This document shows, in pieces, positions 1-9,763 of a stretch of 64,000 nt of DNA. Positions within the stretch are counted from its first letter, which is position 1. The number at the start of each line of letters is the position of its first letter. The notes under the pieces were generated by a model. The model worked only from the letters and a program-made list of their open reading frames with translations. It made no database searches and was not told the origin of the DNA. A program made the translations under genes and the position numbers. The stretch comes from an uncultured Caldimonas sp. (GTDB lineage: Bacteria > Pseudomonadota > Gammaproteobacteria > Burkholderiales > Burkholderiaceae), in NCBI RefSeq assembly GCF_946480305.1, contig NZ_CAMLJQ010000020.1, positions 8,201 through 72,200 on the forward strand. The letters are read 5' to 3'.

Positions 1-85
1 GCGCGACCACCCCAACCTGGCTCGGCTGCACGACAAGCTGTCGCAGCGGCCCAGCTTCGCCGACACGTTGCCGCCGCAAGCCTGA
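1..85 (+). CDS. Glutathione S-transferase family protein, C-terminal end only
   Basis: The window opens inside a reading frame that begins at base 2 and stops at TGA 83-85. Its last 27 residues contain HPNLARLHDKLSQRPSF. This resembles the final helix of bacterial glutathione S-transferases, where a conserved phrase of the form L-x-x-RPS-x follows the all-helical C-terminal domain. The N-terminal thioredoxin-fold domain lies outside the window, so substrate and subfamily cannot be judged. The next gene is convergent and starts 37 bases further on. Confidence 0.5.
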   Translation, partial: RDHPNLARLHDKLSQRPSFADTLPPQA

Positions 86-122
86 CGCTGGCGGCCGTCG
101 CCGGATTCGGGCTTTCAGGCCT

Positions 123-2021
123 TCAAGCGGCGTCCTGCCGGACCTGTTCGCGCGCCGGCAGCGGCGCGGCAAAACTCAGGCGCACCGACCAGCCTTCCGG
201 ATGCGGGCCGATCTCGATGTCCGCTCCCAGGTTCTTCGCGCGCTGGCGCATGTTGGCCAGTCCGCGCTTGCCGCTCGGCATGGCGGGCAGGCGGGAGGTG
301 CCCGGCATCGAGCGCTGCAACAGGCCGTTGTCCAGCACGGTGAGCTCGATGCGATCCCCCACGCGGGCCAGGGTCAGCCACACGACGGTCGCCTGCGCGT
401 GCTTGATCACGTTGGTGAAGGCTTCGCGCACGATGCGCAGCACCTGCAGCGTCGCGCCGGGGGCCAGCTCCGCGTCGACAGCGTCGTCGTCGACGTTCCA
501 GACCAGCCGCACGCCCGCGGCGCGCAATGAGGGCTCCACGCGGAAGCGCATTTCGGCCAGCGCCTCGCCGATGCTGCGCTGATCGGTTTCGAGCGAGTCG
601 AGCGACAGGCGCAACTCGACCAGGCAGTCGTCGAGCGCCTGCCGCAGTTCGTGCAGCGTGGCAGGGTCCACGGTGTTGCTCGAGGCCGGCGTGAGTTGTT
701 GCGACAGCGCGATCGCGCCGACCAGCCGTCCGCCCAGCCCGTCGTGCATTTCGCGCAGGATGCGGTCGCGCTCGGCCGCCGCCGCCTGGTGCCGTTCCAC
801 CTCGCGGCGCCCTTCGAACACCTGTTCGATCTCGCGTTGCTTGCGCTCCACGGCTTCCTGCAGGTCGCGATTGGTGTGGCGCAGGCGGTTCAGCGTCTCG
901 GCGTAGTCCTCGACCAGCCGCCACGCCATCACGAACAGCAGGAACACGATGGCATAACGCGACCAGGTGTAGGCGTCGTAGTCGTGCAGCAGGCGAAACA
1001 CGATCCAGTCGCGCGCACCGAACACGGCGCCCACCAACGCGCACAGGCACAGCAGGGCACCGGTGCGCGAACGCTCGCGCACCGTGTAGTGCGCGAGGAA
1101 GAGGGTCATGCCGACGGTCAGGGCCAGGATCAGCAGCAAATGCACGGTGCGCAACTGCGGCAGGTTGAACACCGCATTGCCGAGCGAGAGCAGCACCGCC
1201 AGGCCCGCGAACCCGGCCATGATCCGGCGTGCGAGTGCGGTGTCGCGGTGCACCACGATCAGCAGCGACATCGAGATCGACGCGACGAAGATGCTGTAGG
1301 TGACCTCGTAGGCCCAGTGCAAGGCGTTGGCCCAGATGCCTGGCTGGTGCACGCTGAGCGCGCCGACGCGCCACGCCCACACCAGGTTGGCGAGTGCAAA
1401 CCAGCCGTACATGGACTGGCGCGTGCGCCACGCGACGAGCACGCCCAGCAGGCCCATCACCAGGCTGGCGCTGACGACGAACCAGCTGCCCCGCACCTGT
1501 GCGTTCATCGCGTGCTCGTACAGCGGTTCGAGCTCGGTGTCGTTGCCCGCCCACACTGTCGAGAGGCCGGCTTCGCGCCTGGGTTGCCCGATCACCTGGA
1601 TGACGACGACGTTTCCGTGCGGGCGCACCAGCGCGGGAGGCAGCCGCACCAGCAGCGGCTCGTTGCTGTAGTTGGGCAGCGGCAGCGTTTCGCCACCGAC
1701 TTCCAGCACGGACTCGCCGTTGAAATGGATGCGAAACGCATTGCCGATGCGCCGCATGAACAGTGCGGGCCGATCCACCTTGAGGGCGGCATCGGGCAGA
1801 TCGAGCCGGTAGCTGGCGCGCCCGTTGCGGCCGGGGGCCGTGTGCTCCCATGCGTCGGGCAGCGGGACCATGCGCTCGGCGGATTCCGGCACGGTGTGAT
1901 CGGTCAGCCAGGCGGTCTGCACGCGCACCGGCTCGGCGCCGGCCAGCGGCGCCCAGAGGCCGAGCACGACCGCCAGGAGCAGCCCGCCGAGCAGGCGGGC
2001 CATGCGCACGAAGCCGGTCAT
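123..2021 (-). CDS. 7TM-DISM sensor histidine kinase (NarL/DegS type)
   Basis: This 632-residue membrane kinase has a signal peptide (residues 1-29) and a periplasmic beta-rich sensing region (about 30-170). Seven hydrophobic segments follow between about 178 and 372, the 7TM-DISM layout. After a coiled coil (372-418) comes a HisKA_3 dimerisation domain with phospho-acceptor His426 in REMHDGLGGRLVG. A GHKL ATPase domain has its N-box at REAFTNVIKHA (532-542), DNG at 564-566 and GLANM at 587-591. It is translationally coupled to the regulator gene before it: TGATG, the regulator's TGA sharing its A with this ATG. It probably phosphorylates that regulator. The ligand is unknown; family members often sense carbohydrates or other small molecules. 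Confidence 0.88.
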   Translation of the reverse strand: MTGFVRMARLLGGLLLAVVLGLWAPLAGAEPVRVQTAWLTDHTVPESAERMVPLPDAWEHTAPGRNGRASYRLDLPDAALKVDRPALFMRRIGNAFRIHFNGESVLEVGGETLPLPNYSNEPLLVRLPPALVRPHGNVVVIQVIGQPRREAGLSTVWAGNDTELEPLYEHAMNAQVRGSWFVVSASLVMGLLGVLVAWRTRQSMYGWFALANLVWAWRVGALSVHQPGIWANALHWAYEVTYSIFVASISMSLLIVVHRDTALARRIMAGFAGLAVLLSLGNAVFNLPQLRTVHLLLILALTVGMTLFLAHYTVRERSRTGALLCLCALVGAVFGARDWIVFRLLHDYDAYTWSRYAIVFLLFVMAWRLVEDYAETLNRLRHTNRDLQEAVERKQREIEQVFEGRREVERHQAAAAERDRILREMHDGLGGRLVGAIALSQQLTPASSNTVDPATLHELRQALDDCLVELRLSLDSLETDQRSIGEALAEMRFRVEPSLRAAGVRLVWNVDDDAVDAELAPGATLQVLRIVREAFTNVIKHAQATVVWLTLARVGDRIELTVLDNGLLQRSMPGTSRLPAMPSGKRGLANMRQRAKNLGADIEIGPHPEGWSVRLSFAAPLPAREQVRQDAA

Positions 2022-2677
2022 CAGCCGGCCAGTCGCATCTCGGCCGGGCGGTGTCGGATCTGCAGCTTGGCGTAGATGCCGCGCACGTGGGTGGCCACTG
2101 CGTGCGCCGTCATCATCAAGCGTTCACCCACCTCTTCCGGCACGTAGCCCTGGGCCACGAGCTTCAGCACGGCATGCTCGGCGCCCGACAGCTGGTCGGC
2201 CGTGGGCATGGCGCCGTCGAAGCGTTTGAGCAGGTAGCGCGCGATGGCCGGCGAGATGGGCGACTCGCCGTGCGCTGCACGCTGCACGGCCTGGACCAGC
2301 TCGCGGTCCGGGCAGCCTTTCAGGAAGTAGCCGTCGGCACCGGCCTCGATCGCGTGGATCACGCGACTTTCGTCGCCGAACACCGAGAACACCAGGATGT
2401 GCGGGTGCCAGCCGCCCTGCTGCGCGTTCAGCTCGCGGATCAACTCGGTGGCGTCGCCGTCCGGCAGGCCGAGGTCGGACAGCAGGACGTCGGGCTGGCA
2501 CTGGGGCAGCTCGGCGCGCGCCTTCGAGAGGCGGTCGGCGTGGCCGACGCAGCGGATGCCCTGCGCGCCGTTGAGCGCGTCGAGCACGTGACGAGCCAGC
2601 AGAGGATCGTCTTCGACCAGGTAAACCGAAAGCACGGGAGGGCCGCCCAGAGGTTGGTTTTGTAACGTGGGAGGCAT
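2021..2677 (-). CDS. LuxR/NarL-family response regulator
   Basis: The receiver domain has the acidic pair in YLVEDD and phospho-acceptor Asp in LLSDLGLPDGD, 68 residues from this start. It is followed by a LuxR-type helix-turn-helix near the C-terminus (VPEEVGERLMMTAHAVATHVRGIYAKL). The ATG at 2677 gives 218 residues. An upstream ATG at 2710 and a GTG at 2635, just before SVYLVEDD, are also possible. The gene precedes and overlaps the 7TM kinase gene by one base, so the two form a classical pair. The recognition helix reads TAHAVATHV, where most family members have S-x-x-TV-x-x-H, which is a mild deviation. Targets are unknown. Confidence 0.88.
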   Translation of the reverse strand: MPPTLQNQPLGGPPVLSVYLVEDDPLLARHVLDALNGAQGIRCVGHADRLSKARAELPQCQPDVLLSDLGLPDGDATELIRELNAQQGGWHPHILVFSVFGDESRVIHAIEAGADGYFLKGCPDRELVQAVQRAAHGESPISPAIARYLLKRFDGAMPTADQLSGAEHAVLKLVAQGYVPEEVGERLMMTAHAVATHVRGIYAKLQIRHRPAEMRLAG

Positions 2678-2737
2678 CGTAAACAAGCAGGCCCTCCCCG
2701 GCATCCCCACGGATTGGGGGATCGCCCCCGGGATTTC

Positions 2738-4369
2738 CTACAGCCGCGCGATCGGCTGGAACGAGCCGGCCTGTGCCAGGGGCCAGTAGCGGGTGAACAC
2801 CTGGTGCGGCAGTTCGCCGGCCAGCAGCGCGCCGGGCGCGACGAACGGCAGCAGCGTGGCGAGTAGCTTCACCTCGTGCCGCGCGGTGCGGTGCACGATG
2901 TGCGACGCGGTGATCTCGTTCGGATGGGCCAGGCCGGCCGCCTGCACCAGCTCCTTGAGCGCGATCAAGGTGTTCTGGTGGTAGCGGTAGACGCGTTCGG
3001 CCTTGTCCGGCACCACCAGCGCACGCTGCCGCCACGGGTCCTGCGTGGTGACGCCGGTGGGGCAATGGCCCGTGTGGCAGGCCTGCGCCTGGATGCAGCC
3101 GAGTGAGAACATGAAGCCGCGCGCCGAATTGCACCAGTCGGCGCCGAGCGCCATCATCCGCGCGATGTCGAATGCGCTGATCACCTTGCCGGCGCAGCCG
3201 ACGCGCACCTGCTGGCGCAGGTTCAGGCCCACCAGCGTGTTGTGCACCAGCAGCAGTCCTTCCTGCAACGGCGCGCCGACGTGGTCGGTGAATTCCAAGG
3301 GTGCCGCCCCGGTGCCGCCTTCGGCGCCATCGACCACGATGAAGTCCGGCACGATCCGGGTCTCGACCATCGCCTTGGCGATCGCGAACCATTCCCATGG
3401 GTGGCCGATGCACAGCTTGAAGCCGGTGGGCTTGCCGCCCGACAGCGAGCGCAGCTGCTCGACGAACTGCAGCAGCTCGATCGGCGTGGAGAACGCGCTG
3501 TGCATCGGCGGCGAAATGCAGTCGACGCCGACCGCCACGCCGCGGGCCGCGGCGATCTCCGGGGTCACCTTGGCGCCCGGCAGCACGCCGCCGTGGCCGG
3601 GCTTGGCGCCCTGGCTCAGCTTGATCTCGATCATCTTGACCTGCGGTTCGCACGCGGCCTGCGTGAACTTCTCGGCGCTGAAGCTGCCGTCTTCGTCGCG
3701 GCAGCCGAAGTAGCCGGAGCCGATCTCCCAGATCAGGTCGCCGCCGTTCTCGCGGTGCCAGCGGCTGATCGAGCCTTCGCCGGTGTCGTGCGCGAACTTG
3801 CCGCGGCGCGCGCCGGCGTTGAGTGCCAGCACGGCGTTGGCACTGATCGAGCCGAAGCTCATCGCCGAGATGTTGAAGACACTCGCCGAGTAGGGCTGCG
3901 CCCGGTCCGGGCCGATCGTGATGCGGAAGTCGTGCGAGGTGAGCCGCGTGGGCGCCACCGAGTGGTTGATCCACTCGTAGCCGTCGGCGCCCACGTCGCG
4001 CTGGGTGCCGAACGGGCGCTTGTCGGGTTCGCCCTTGGCGCGCTGGTAGACGAGCGAGCGCTGCTGGCGCGAGAAGGGCGCGGCCTCGTTGTCGCTCTCG
4101 ATGAAGTACTGGCGCATCTCGGGGCGCACGAACTCGAGCAGAAAGCGCAGATGGCCGATGACCGGGTAGTTGCGCAGCACCGAGTGGCGGCTCTGCCGCA
4201 CGTCGTGGACACCCGTGGCCACGAGCACGGCGAACAGCAGCACCCACCACCCTGCCATGCCGAATCCGACCCAGACGAAAGCGGTGAGCAGCAGTCCGAC
4301 GGCGCTGAGCAGCCAGGCAAGGTAGCGGATCGGGAAATGCCGGTCGAGGGCGAGCAGCCAGTGCGGCAT
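2738..4369 (-). CDS. FMN-binding glutamate synthase family protein
   Basis: This protein of 543 residues has two hydrophobic segments near the N-terminus (about residues 15-55), then a glutamate-synthase FMN/iron-sulfur domain. Visible hallmarks are the phosphate and flavin-binding GGTGAAP in the barrel and the cysteine cluster CIQAQACHTGHCPTGV, which matches the 3Fe-4S-binding segment of GltB. The amidotransferase (Gln-hydrolysing) domain of true GltB is absent. It is therefore probably a membrane-associated flavin oxidoreductase rather than an assimilatory glutamate synthase, and its substrate is unknown. Start chosen at MPHWLL, since the 11 residues upstream look non-coding. It lies alone between the two-component system and a divergent gene. 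Confidence 0.85.
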   Translation of the reverse strand: MPHWLLALDRHFPIRYLAWLLSAVGLLLTAFVWVGFGMAGWWVLLFAVLVATGVHDVRQSRHSVLRNYPVIGHLRFLLEFVRPEMRQYFIESDNEAAPFSRQQRSLVYQRAKGEPDKRPFGTQRDVGADGYEWINHSVAPTRLTSHDFRITIGPDRAQPYSASVFNISAMSFGSISANAVLALNAGARRGKFAHDTGEGSISRWHRENGGDLIWEIGSGYFGCRDEDGSFSAEKFTQAACEPQVKMIEIKLSQGAKPGHGGVLPGAKVTPEIAAARGVAVGVDCISPPMHSAFSTPIELLQFVEQLRSLSGGKPTGFKLCIGHPWEWFAIAKAMVETRIVPDFIVVDGAEGGTGAAPLEFTDHVGAPLQEGLLLVHNTLVGLNLRQQVRVGCAGKVISAFDIARMMALGADWCNSARGFMFSLGCIQAQACHTGHCPTGVTTQDPWRQRALVVPDKAERVYRYHQNTLIALKELVQAAGLAHPNEITASHIVHRTARHEVKLLATLLPFVAPGALLAGELPHQVFTRYWPLAQAGSFQPIARL

Positions 4370-4498
4370 GAGGTGGGCTCCAGTCGTCGCGGGCCGCGGC
4401 ATCGTGTGTCGGCGGCATGAAAATCAGTCCAGGGGACGGGGCGAAGCGTTTCCGGGCGTGGCAACTGAGACAATCCGGGATTGCCCGCTGGACACGCC

Positions 4499-5248
<750 letters not shown>

Positions 5249-5279
5249 CGAACGGTAACCCGGCAGCTATACTGCTGCC

Positions 5280-5334
5280 TCAGCGCCGATTTGTTCCGGC
5301 TTGCGGGCGCTCAACAAATGCAGCTAAAGGGGGG
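5280..5334 (+). promoter_or_regulatory. SAM-II riboswitch aptamer upstream of metX
   Basis: Stem P1 pairs AGCGCC (5282-5287) with GGCGCT (5306-5311). The enclosed loop carries ATTTG (5289-5293), which can pair with CAAAT (5315-5319) to form the H-type pseudoknot. This is followed by GCAGCTAAAGG, very close to the AUGUAGCUAAA signature of SAM-II aptamers (the metA/metX class first described in alphaproteobacteria). S-adenosylmethionine binding should lower metX-metW expression. Identification rests on motif recall and the pairings listed. Confidence 0.85.
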
Positions 5335-5340
5335 CAAGCG

Positions 5341-5375
5341 AACCCGGCCTCACCTTCAGTGGCGCCGGGTTTTTG
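5341..5375 (+). terminator. Intrinsic terminator between SAM-II aptamer and metX
   Basis: AACCCGGC (5341-5348) pairs with GCCGGGTT (5364-5371), and the 3' arm runs into a U tract. It lies 7 bases after the aptamer and 10 before the metX ATG. The arrangement suggests the riboswitch works by transcription termination rather than only by hiding a ribosome-binding site. No competing antiterminator pairing was worked out. Confidence 0.75.
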
Positions 5376-5384
5376 TTTGCTGTC

Positions 5385-6524
5385 ATGAGCTCCTCCATCG
5401 GCCACGTCACCCCTCAGTCGATGCGCTTCGACGAGCCGCTGCCGCTGCGCAGCGGCGCCTCCCTGCGCGACTACACCCTCGTCTACGAAACCTACGGCAC
5501 CCTCAACGCCGACAAGAGCAATGCCGTGCTGGTGTGCCACGCGCTGAACGCGTCGCACCATGTTGCCGGCACCTACGAAGGCCAGCCCAAGAGCGAAGGC
5601 TGGTGGGACAACCTCGTCGGCCCCGGCAAACCGCTGGACACCGACAAGTTCTTCGTCATCGGTGTCAACAACCCCGGCTCCTGTTTCGGCTCCACCGGGC
5701 CCATGCACGTGAACCCGGCCACCGGCCAGCCGTACGGTGCGGACTTTCCCGTCGTGACGGTCGAAGACTGGGTGCTGGCGCAGTCCCGGCTGCTCGACAA
5801 GCTGGGCATCACGCAGCTGGCCGCCGTGATCGGGGGCAGCCTGGGCGGCATGCAGGCGCTGAGCTGGACGCTGCAGTTCCCCGAGCGCGTGCGGCACTGC
5901 GTGGCCGTTGCCACCGCGCCCAACCTGTCGGCCCAGAACATCGCCTTCAACGAGGTGGCGCGCCGCGCGATCGTGACCGATCCCGACTTCCATGGCGGCC
6001 ACTACCAGGCGCATGGCGCGATACCGAAGCGCGGCCTGCGCGTGGCGCGCATGATCGGCCACATCACCTACTTGAGCGACGACGTGATGGAGCAGAAGTT
6101 CGGCCGCGAACTGCGCGCCGCCGAGCTGGGCTACAGCACGCAGGAGATCGAGTTCCAGATCGAGAGCTACCTGCGCTACCAGGCCGACAAGTTCAGCGAA
6201 TACTTCGACGCCAACACCTATTTGCTGATCACGCGCGCGCTCGACTACTTCGACCCGGCCGGCCAGCACGGCGGCGACCTGGCGCGCGCGATGTCGGTCG
6301 CCACGGCCAAGTTCCTCGTCGTCAGCTTCACGACCGACTGGCGTTTCTCGCCGGCCCGCTCGCGCGAGATCGTCAAGGCGTTGCTCGACAACCGTCGCGA
6401 CGTCAGCTATGCCGAGATCGATGCCCCGCACGGGCACGATGCTTTCCTGCTCGACGATGCGCGCTATCACAACGTGGTGAGAGCGTATTTCGATCGGATC
6501 GCGAAAGAGGAAGTTCAGGCATGA
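5385..6524 (+). CDS. metX: Homoserine O-acyltransferase (acetyl- or succinyl-)
   Basis: MetX acylates homoserine, the first dedicated step of methionine biosynthesis. The protein (379 residues) is an alpha/beta-hydrolase with nucleophile Ser in [10 protein letters not shown], the oxyanion/substrate segment [11 protein letters not shown], and the C-terminal catalytic Asp and His (TTDWRFSP and APHGHDAFL). Whether acetyl- or succinyl-CoA is used cannot be told from a quick reading. The ATG at 5385 follows the SAM-II riboswitch and terminator, tying expression to SAM level. The stop overlaps the metW start (ATGA), giving the standard metXW operon of betaproteobacteria. Confidence 0.95.
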   Translation: MSSSIGHVTPQSMRFDEPLPLRSGASLRDYTLVYETYGTLNADKSNAVLVCHALNASHHVAGTYEGQPKSEGWWDNLVGPGKPLDTDKFFVIGVNNPGSCFGSTGPMHVNPATGQPYGADFPVVTVEDWVLAQSRLLDKLGITQLAAVIGGSLGGMQALSWTLQFPERVRHCVAVATAPNLSAQNIAFNEVARRAIVTDPDFHGGHYQAHGAIPKRGLRVARMIGHITYLSDDVMEQKFGRELRAAELGYSTQEIEFQIESYLRYQADKFSEYFDANTYLLITRALDYFDPAGQHGGDLARAMSVATAKFLVVSFTTDWRFSPARSREIVKALLDNRRDVSYAEIDAPHGHDAFLLDDARYHNVVRAYFDRIAKEEVQA

Positions 6525-7105
6525 GCGAACGCAAGGACATGGAGCTGATCGCTCAACTGGTGCCGGCGGGATCTCGGGTGCTCGACCTCGGCTGTGGCCG
6601 CGGTGAACTGCTGGCCCACCTGCGCCAGCACAAGGGCTGCACCGGCTACGGCATCGAGATCGACGATGCGAACGTGCTGGCCTGCACCGAGCGCGGCGTC
6701 AACGTGATCCAGCTGAACCTCGAGGAGGGGCTGGCGATCTTCGGCGACCAGAGCTTCGACGTGGTGCTGCAACTCGACACGCTGCAGCACCTGCGCAACA
6801 CCGAATCGATGCTGCGGGAGACGGCGCGCGTCGGGCGCATCGGCATCGTCAGCTTCCCCAACTTCGCGCACTGGCCCAACCGCTTCCGCGTGCTGTCGGG
6901 CCGCATGCCGGTGACGCGAGCGCTGCCCTACGAGTGGTACGACACGCCCAACATCCGGGTCGGCACGTATGCCGATTTCGAGGTGCTTGCGCGCAAGAAC
7001 GGGCTGCAGGTGCTGGATTCGTTCGGCATCCAGCGGGGCCGCCCGGTGAGGCTGCGGCCCAACCTGCTGGCAAGCGTGGCCGTGTTCAAGTTCGCGCGGG
7101 GTTGA
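6521..7105 (+). CDS. metW: Methionine biosynthesis protein MetW
   Basis: This 194-residue protein has a class-I methyltransferase fold: SAM-binding motif [12 protein letters not shown] near residue 20, then an acidic residue at the end of strand 2 (YGIEIDD). MetW is the constant partner of MetX, and together they form the active homoserine acyltransferase in several proteobacteria. Its own methyltransferase activity is not established. It is translationally coupled to metX by the ATGA overlap and shares the riboswitch control. The downstream gene is convergent, 28 bases away. Confidence 0.93.
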   Translation: MSERKDMELIAQLVPAGSRVLDLGCGRGELLAHLRQHKGCTGYGIEIDDANVLACTERGVNVIQLNLEEGLAIFGDQSFDVVLQLDTLQHLRNTESMLRETARVGRIGIVSFPNFAHWPNRFRVLSGRMPVTRALPYEWYDTPNIRVGTYADFEVLARKNGLQVLDSFGIQRGRPVRLRPNLLASVAVFKFARG

Positions 7106-7133
7106 AGCTGGTTCCGCGGGAGCCCCGGCGCCT

Positions 7134-7838
7134 TCAGAACCGGGCTTGCCAGTAGGCAGCCACCTTGTGGCGCCGGACCTTGAGCACCATGCGCGACTGG
7201 TCGTCGAACTTCACGCGCAGCCCGCCGTGCGCGATGCCGAACCGCGAACCCTTGAACGGCGCCCACTCGAACCCCAGCCGCGCGCGGCGCAGGGGCACGA
7301 GGCGGCCGTCGTTGAACCCATGCAGCGACGCCGCGCTGGCATAGAAGCTCGAATGCATCGACAACTCGTGCCGCCAGTCGAGCTGCAGCGTCGGCATGAC
7401 GACCGTCGGATCTGACGTGCCGGCCTCACGTGCTGCTGGCGCCAGGTGGTATCCGGTCGCACCGACCGAGAGGCTGAGGCTGTCGCTGCCACGCCGCAGC
7501 GTCCAGCCGTAACCCACGAATCGGGGCTGCAGGTCCAGCGATGGGGCGACAGCGGGAGCCGGCGGCGTCTCGGGTGGCAGCAGGTCGACGACCACCGCGG
7601 CGTGCGTCCAGCCGGAAGCAGCCCGCGCCTCCTCGATTTCGTCTGGCGTCGCGGGCACAGGTGCGACCAGCGTCTGCGGTTGTTGCGCGGCGAGAGGCTC
7701 GGAGGCGAGCAACGCGCGCCACGCGCACAACACCAGCGCGCCCACGAGCTGTCGCGCGCAGCGGCGCCCCCCTGCGCGGTGTGTGCGCACACCAATGGCG
7801 TCGCTGGGGTCTTTGCACGACGAAGCCGGCCTGCTCAT
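7134..7838 (-). CDS. Uncharacterised exported protein, possibly outer-membrane-associated
   Basis: The 234-residue product is not recognised. An N-terminal hydrophobic segment (about residues 30-50) precedes a proline/alanine-rich linker. The C-terminal half is rich in alternating polar/aromatic strands and ends in an aromatic residue (WQARF), as outer-membrane beta-barrels often do. The ATG at 7838 was chosen because GGAGG lies six bases upstream; an in-frame ATG two codons earlier touches that site. It is divergent from the GGDEF gene. Between them a 7-bp inverted repeat, CCTCGGT (7963-7969) and ACCGAGG (7989-7995), could be an operator. Confidence 0.5.
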   Translation of the reverse strand: MSRPASSCKDPSDAIGVRTHRAGGRRCARQLVGALVLCAWRALLASEPLAAQQPQTLVAPVPATPDEIEEARAASGWTHAAVVVDLLPPETPPAPAVAPSLDLQPRFVGYGWTLRRGSDSLSLSVGATGYHLAPAAREAGTSDPTVVMPTLQLDWRHELSMHSSFYASAASLHGFNDGRLVPLRRARLGFEWAPFKGSRFGIAHGGLRVKFDDQSRMVLKVRRHKVAAYWQARF

Positions 7839-8062
7839 GTCCATCCTCCACGGCTGCAGCCTGCCCGGCAAGCGTCATGCCTCCTGGCGCCCGCGTCTGT
7901 CGGAGCGCCGGTGCCGGCGCTGCGGGAGTCGGCGAAGCGTGGTTCGCGTGCGGTATGCGGCACCTCGGTGGAAGTCTCGACAAGACATACCGAGGAACTG
8001 GGCACAATCGAAGGCCGCTTGCCCTCCACACCGTGTCTCCGCTCGCCCTCTCACTGTTCGCA

Positions 8063-9748
8063 ATGCTCTTGCGCCGGCTCGCCGCCGTGGTGCTGCTCGC
8101 GGCTTTGAGCGCGTCGGCGGCGACCCATCTGCCGACGACTTCGAATGCGGTACCCGGCGTCCGGCTCGACTTGATGGAAAGCGGCCGCCTGTACGCCGCG
8201 GGTGACAGCGATGCCTTTGCCGCGGACCCCGCGCTGCGCAAGGAGCGGCTGGCGGCCCTGGACGGGCCGGTGCAGGTCGACCTGTTCGGCGGCGCCTACT
8301 GGTTGCATGCGCATGTGCGGCAGGATCTGGCACCGAAGCAATGGGTGCTCGACCCGAACAACACGCTGATCGAGTACGTCGAGGCGCGGTTGTATGGCAG
8401 CGACGGCAGCGTGCAGGTCCTGCGCAGCGGCTACCGCGAGCCACGCGAATATGCGTTGCACTACGGCAAGGAGGTCGTGCTCTCGCCCGGCGTGCAGTAC
8501 GAGGTGCTGGTGCGTTTCGAGAGCCCGTACTTCGCGTCCGTCCCCCGCTTCGAGGTGCTGACGGAGAACGACTACCAGCGCCAGGTGCTGCGCGAGAACG
8601 TCGTCATCATCGGCTCGCTCGGGGCTATGGTGGCGCTGGCGCTGTTCAACCTGTTCGTGTTTGCGCTCACTCGCATTCGCAGCCACCTGTACTACTTCGC
8701 GCAACTGGTGATGTCATGCATCGCCTGGGCGCTCGTGTTCCAGTTGCCTGCCGAGCTGTTCGGCTGGCATGACCTGCGCGTGCATTACGTGCCGTTCTTC
8801 CTGTTGCCGGCGATCAGCGCGCTGTTCTGCATCGACTTCCTCGAACTGCCTGCCCGCCACCCCCGACTGCACCGCTGCCTGCGGGCGCTGATCGCCGCGT
8901 CGCTGTTGCTGACGCCGGTGGCGGTGTTCGCCGTGCCTTACGCGCACGCGACGGCCACGCTGCTGATCAGCATATGGCTGGTGCTCATGGTCACGAGCGG
9001 CGTCATCTCGTGGTGGGGCGGCTACCGCCCGGCGCGGTTCTTTGCGCTGGCGTTCGCGGCGATGTTCGTGCCGGCGCTCATCATCCTGCCCGGCAACATT
9101 GGGCTGATTCCCGACCTCGTCGACAACGCCGAGATGCTGACCTTGCTCGGCGGCGCGGTCGAGGCCTTGCTGCAGGCGTTCGCGCTGGCCGACCGCATCC
9201 GCATGCTGAACCGCGAGAAGGACAGCTACGCCGAGCAACTCGGGCAGGCACTGGAGGTGGCTCACACCGACGCGATGACGGGCATAGGCAACCGGTATGC
9301 CTTCGAACAGGCCCTCGGGACTCGCGGCGACGGCCTGGTCGAGAGTGCGACGCCGCACATGCTGTTGCTGATCGACCTGGACGGGCTGAAGCAGATCAAC
9401 GACCGGCACGGCCACAGCCGGGGCGACGAACTGCTGAAGGCGGTGGCCCGCGGCCTGCGGACGCTGACCCAGGGACGCGGCTCGTGCTTCAGGCTGGGCG
9501 GCGACGAATTCGCGATCCTCGCGCCGCACCACCTCGAGCACGACCTGGAGCACAGCCTGGCGCTGCTCGAGGCCGACTTGATCGCTCAAGGGTTCAACGA
9601 CGCCGGCATCAGCTATGGCATTGCGCACTGGACCGCCAACGCGCGCGCACTCGACCTGATCAACCTGGCCGACCAGAACATGTACCAGCACAAGGCGCGC
9701 CGCAAGCGGGCCCGCGCCGACACGGTGAGCGACGCGGCGACGCTGTAG
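8063..9748 (+). CDS. 7TM-DISM sensor diguanylate cyclase (GGDEF)
   Basis: This protein of 561 residues has a signal peptide, then a periplasmic 7TMR-DISMED2-like beta domain (about 25-165). Seven transmembrane helices (about 180-380) and a short coiled coil lead to a GGDEF domain with the active-site motif RLGGDEF (GGDEF at about 479-483). It should make cyclic di-GMP. The usual inhibitory I-site RxxD just before the motif is not visible (the segment reads TQGRGSCFRLGGDEF), so product feedback may be weak. The ATG at 8063 fits the signal peptide; a GTG slightly upstream is an alternative. No EAL domain. Confidence 0.87.
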   Translation: MLLRRLAAVVLLAALSASAATHLPTTSNAVPGVRLDLMESGRLYAAGDSDAFAADPALRKERLAALDGPVQVDLFGGAYWLHAHVRQDLAPKQWVLDPNNTLIEYVEARLYGSDGSVQVLRSGYREPREYALHYGKEVVLSPGVQYEVLVRFESPYFASVPRFEVLTENDYQRQVLRENVVIIGSLGAMVALALFNLFVFALTRIRSHLYYFAQLVMSCIAWALVFQLPAELFGWHDLRVHYVPFFLLPAISALFCIDFLELPARHPRLHRCLRALIAASLLLTPVAVFAVPYAHATATLLISIWLVLMVTSGVISWWGGYRPARFFALAFAAMFVPALIILPGNIGLIPDLVDNAEMLTLLGGAVEALLQAFALADRIRMLNREKDSYAEQLGQALEVAHTDAMTGIGNRYAFEQALGTRGDGLVESATPHMLLLIDLDGLKQINDRHGHSRGDELLKAVARGLRTLTQGRGSCFRLGGDEFAILAPHHLEHDLEHSLALLEADLIAQGFNDAGISYGIAHWTANARALDLINLADQNMYQHKARRKRARADTVSDAATL

Positions 9749-9763
9749 CGGCGCGCGGCAGCG

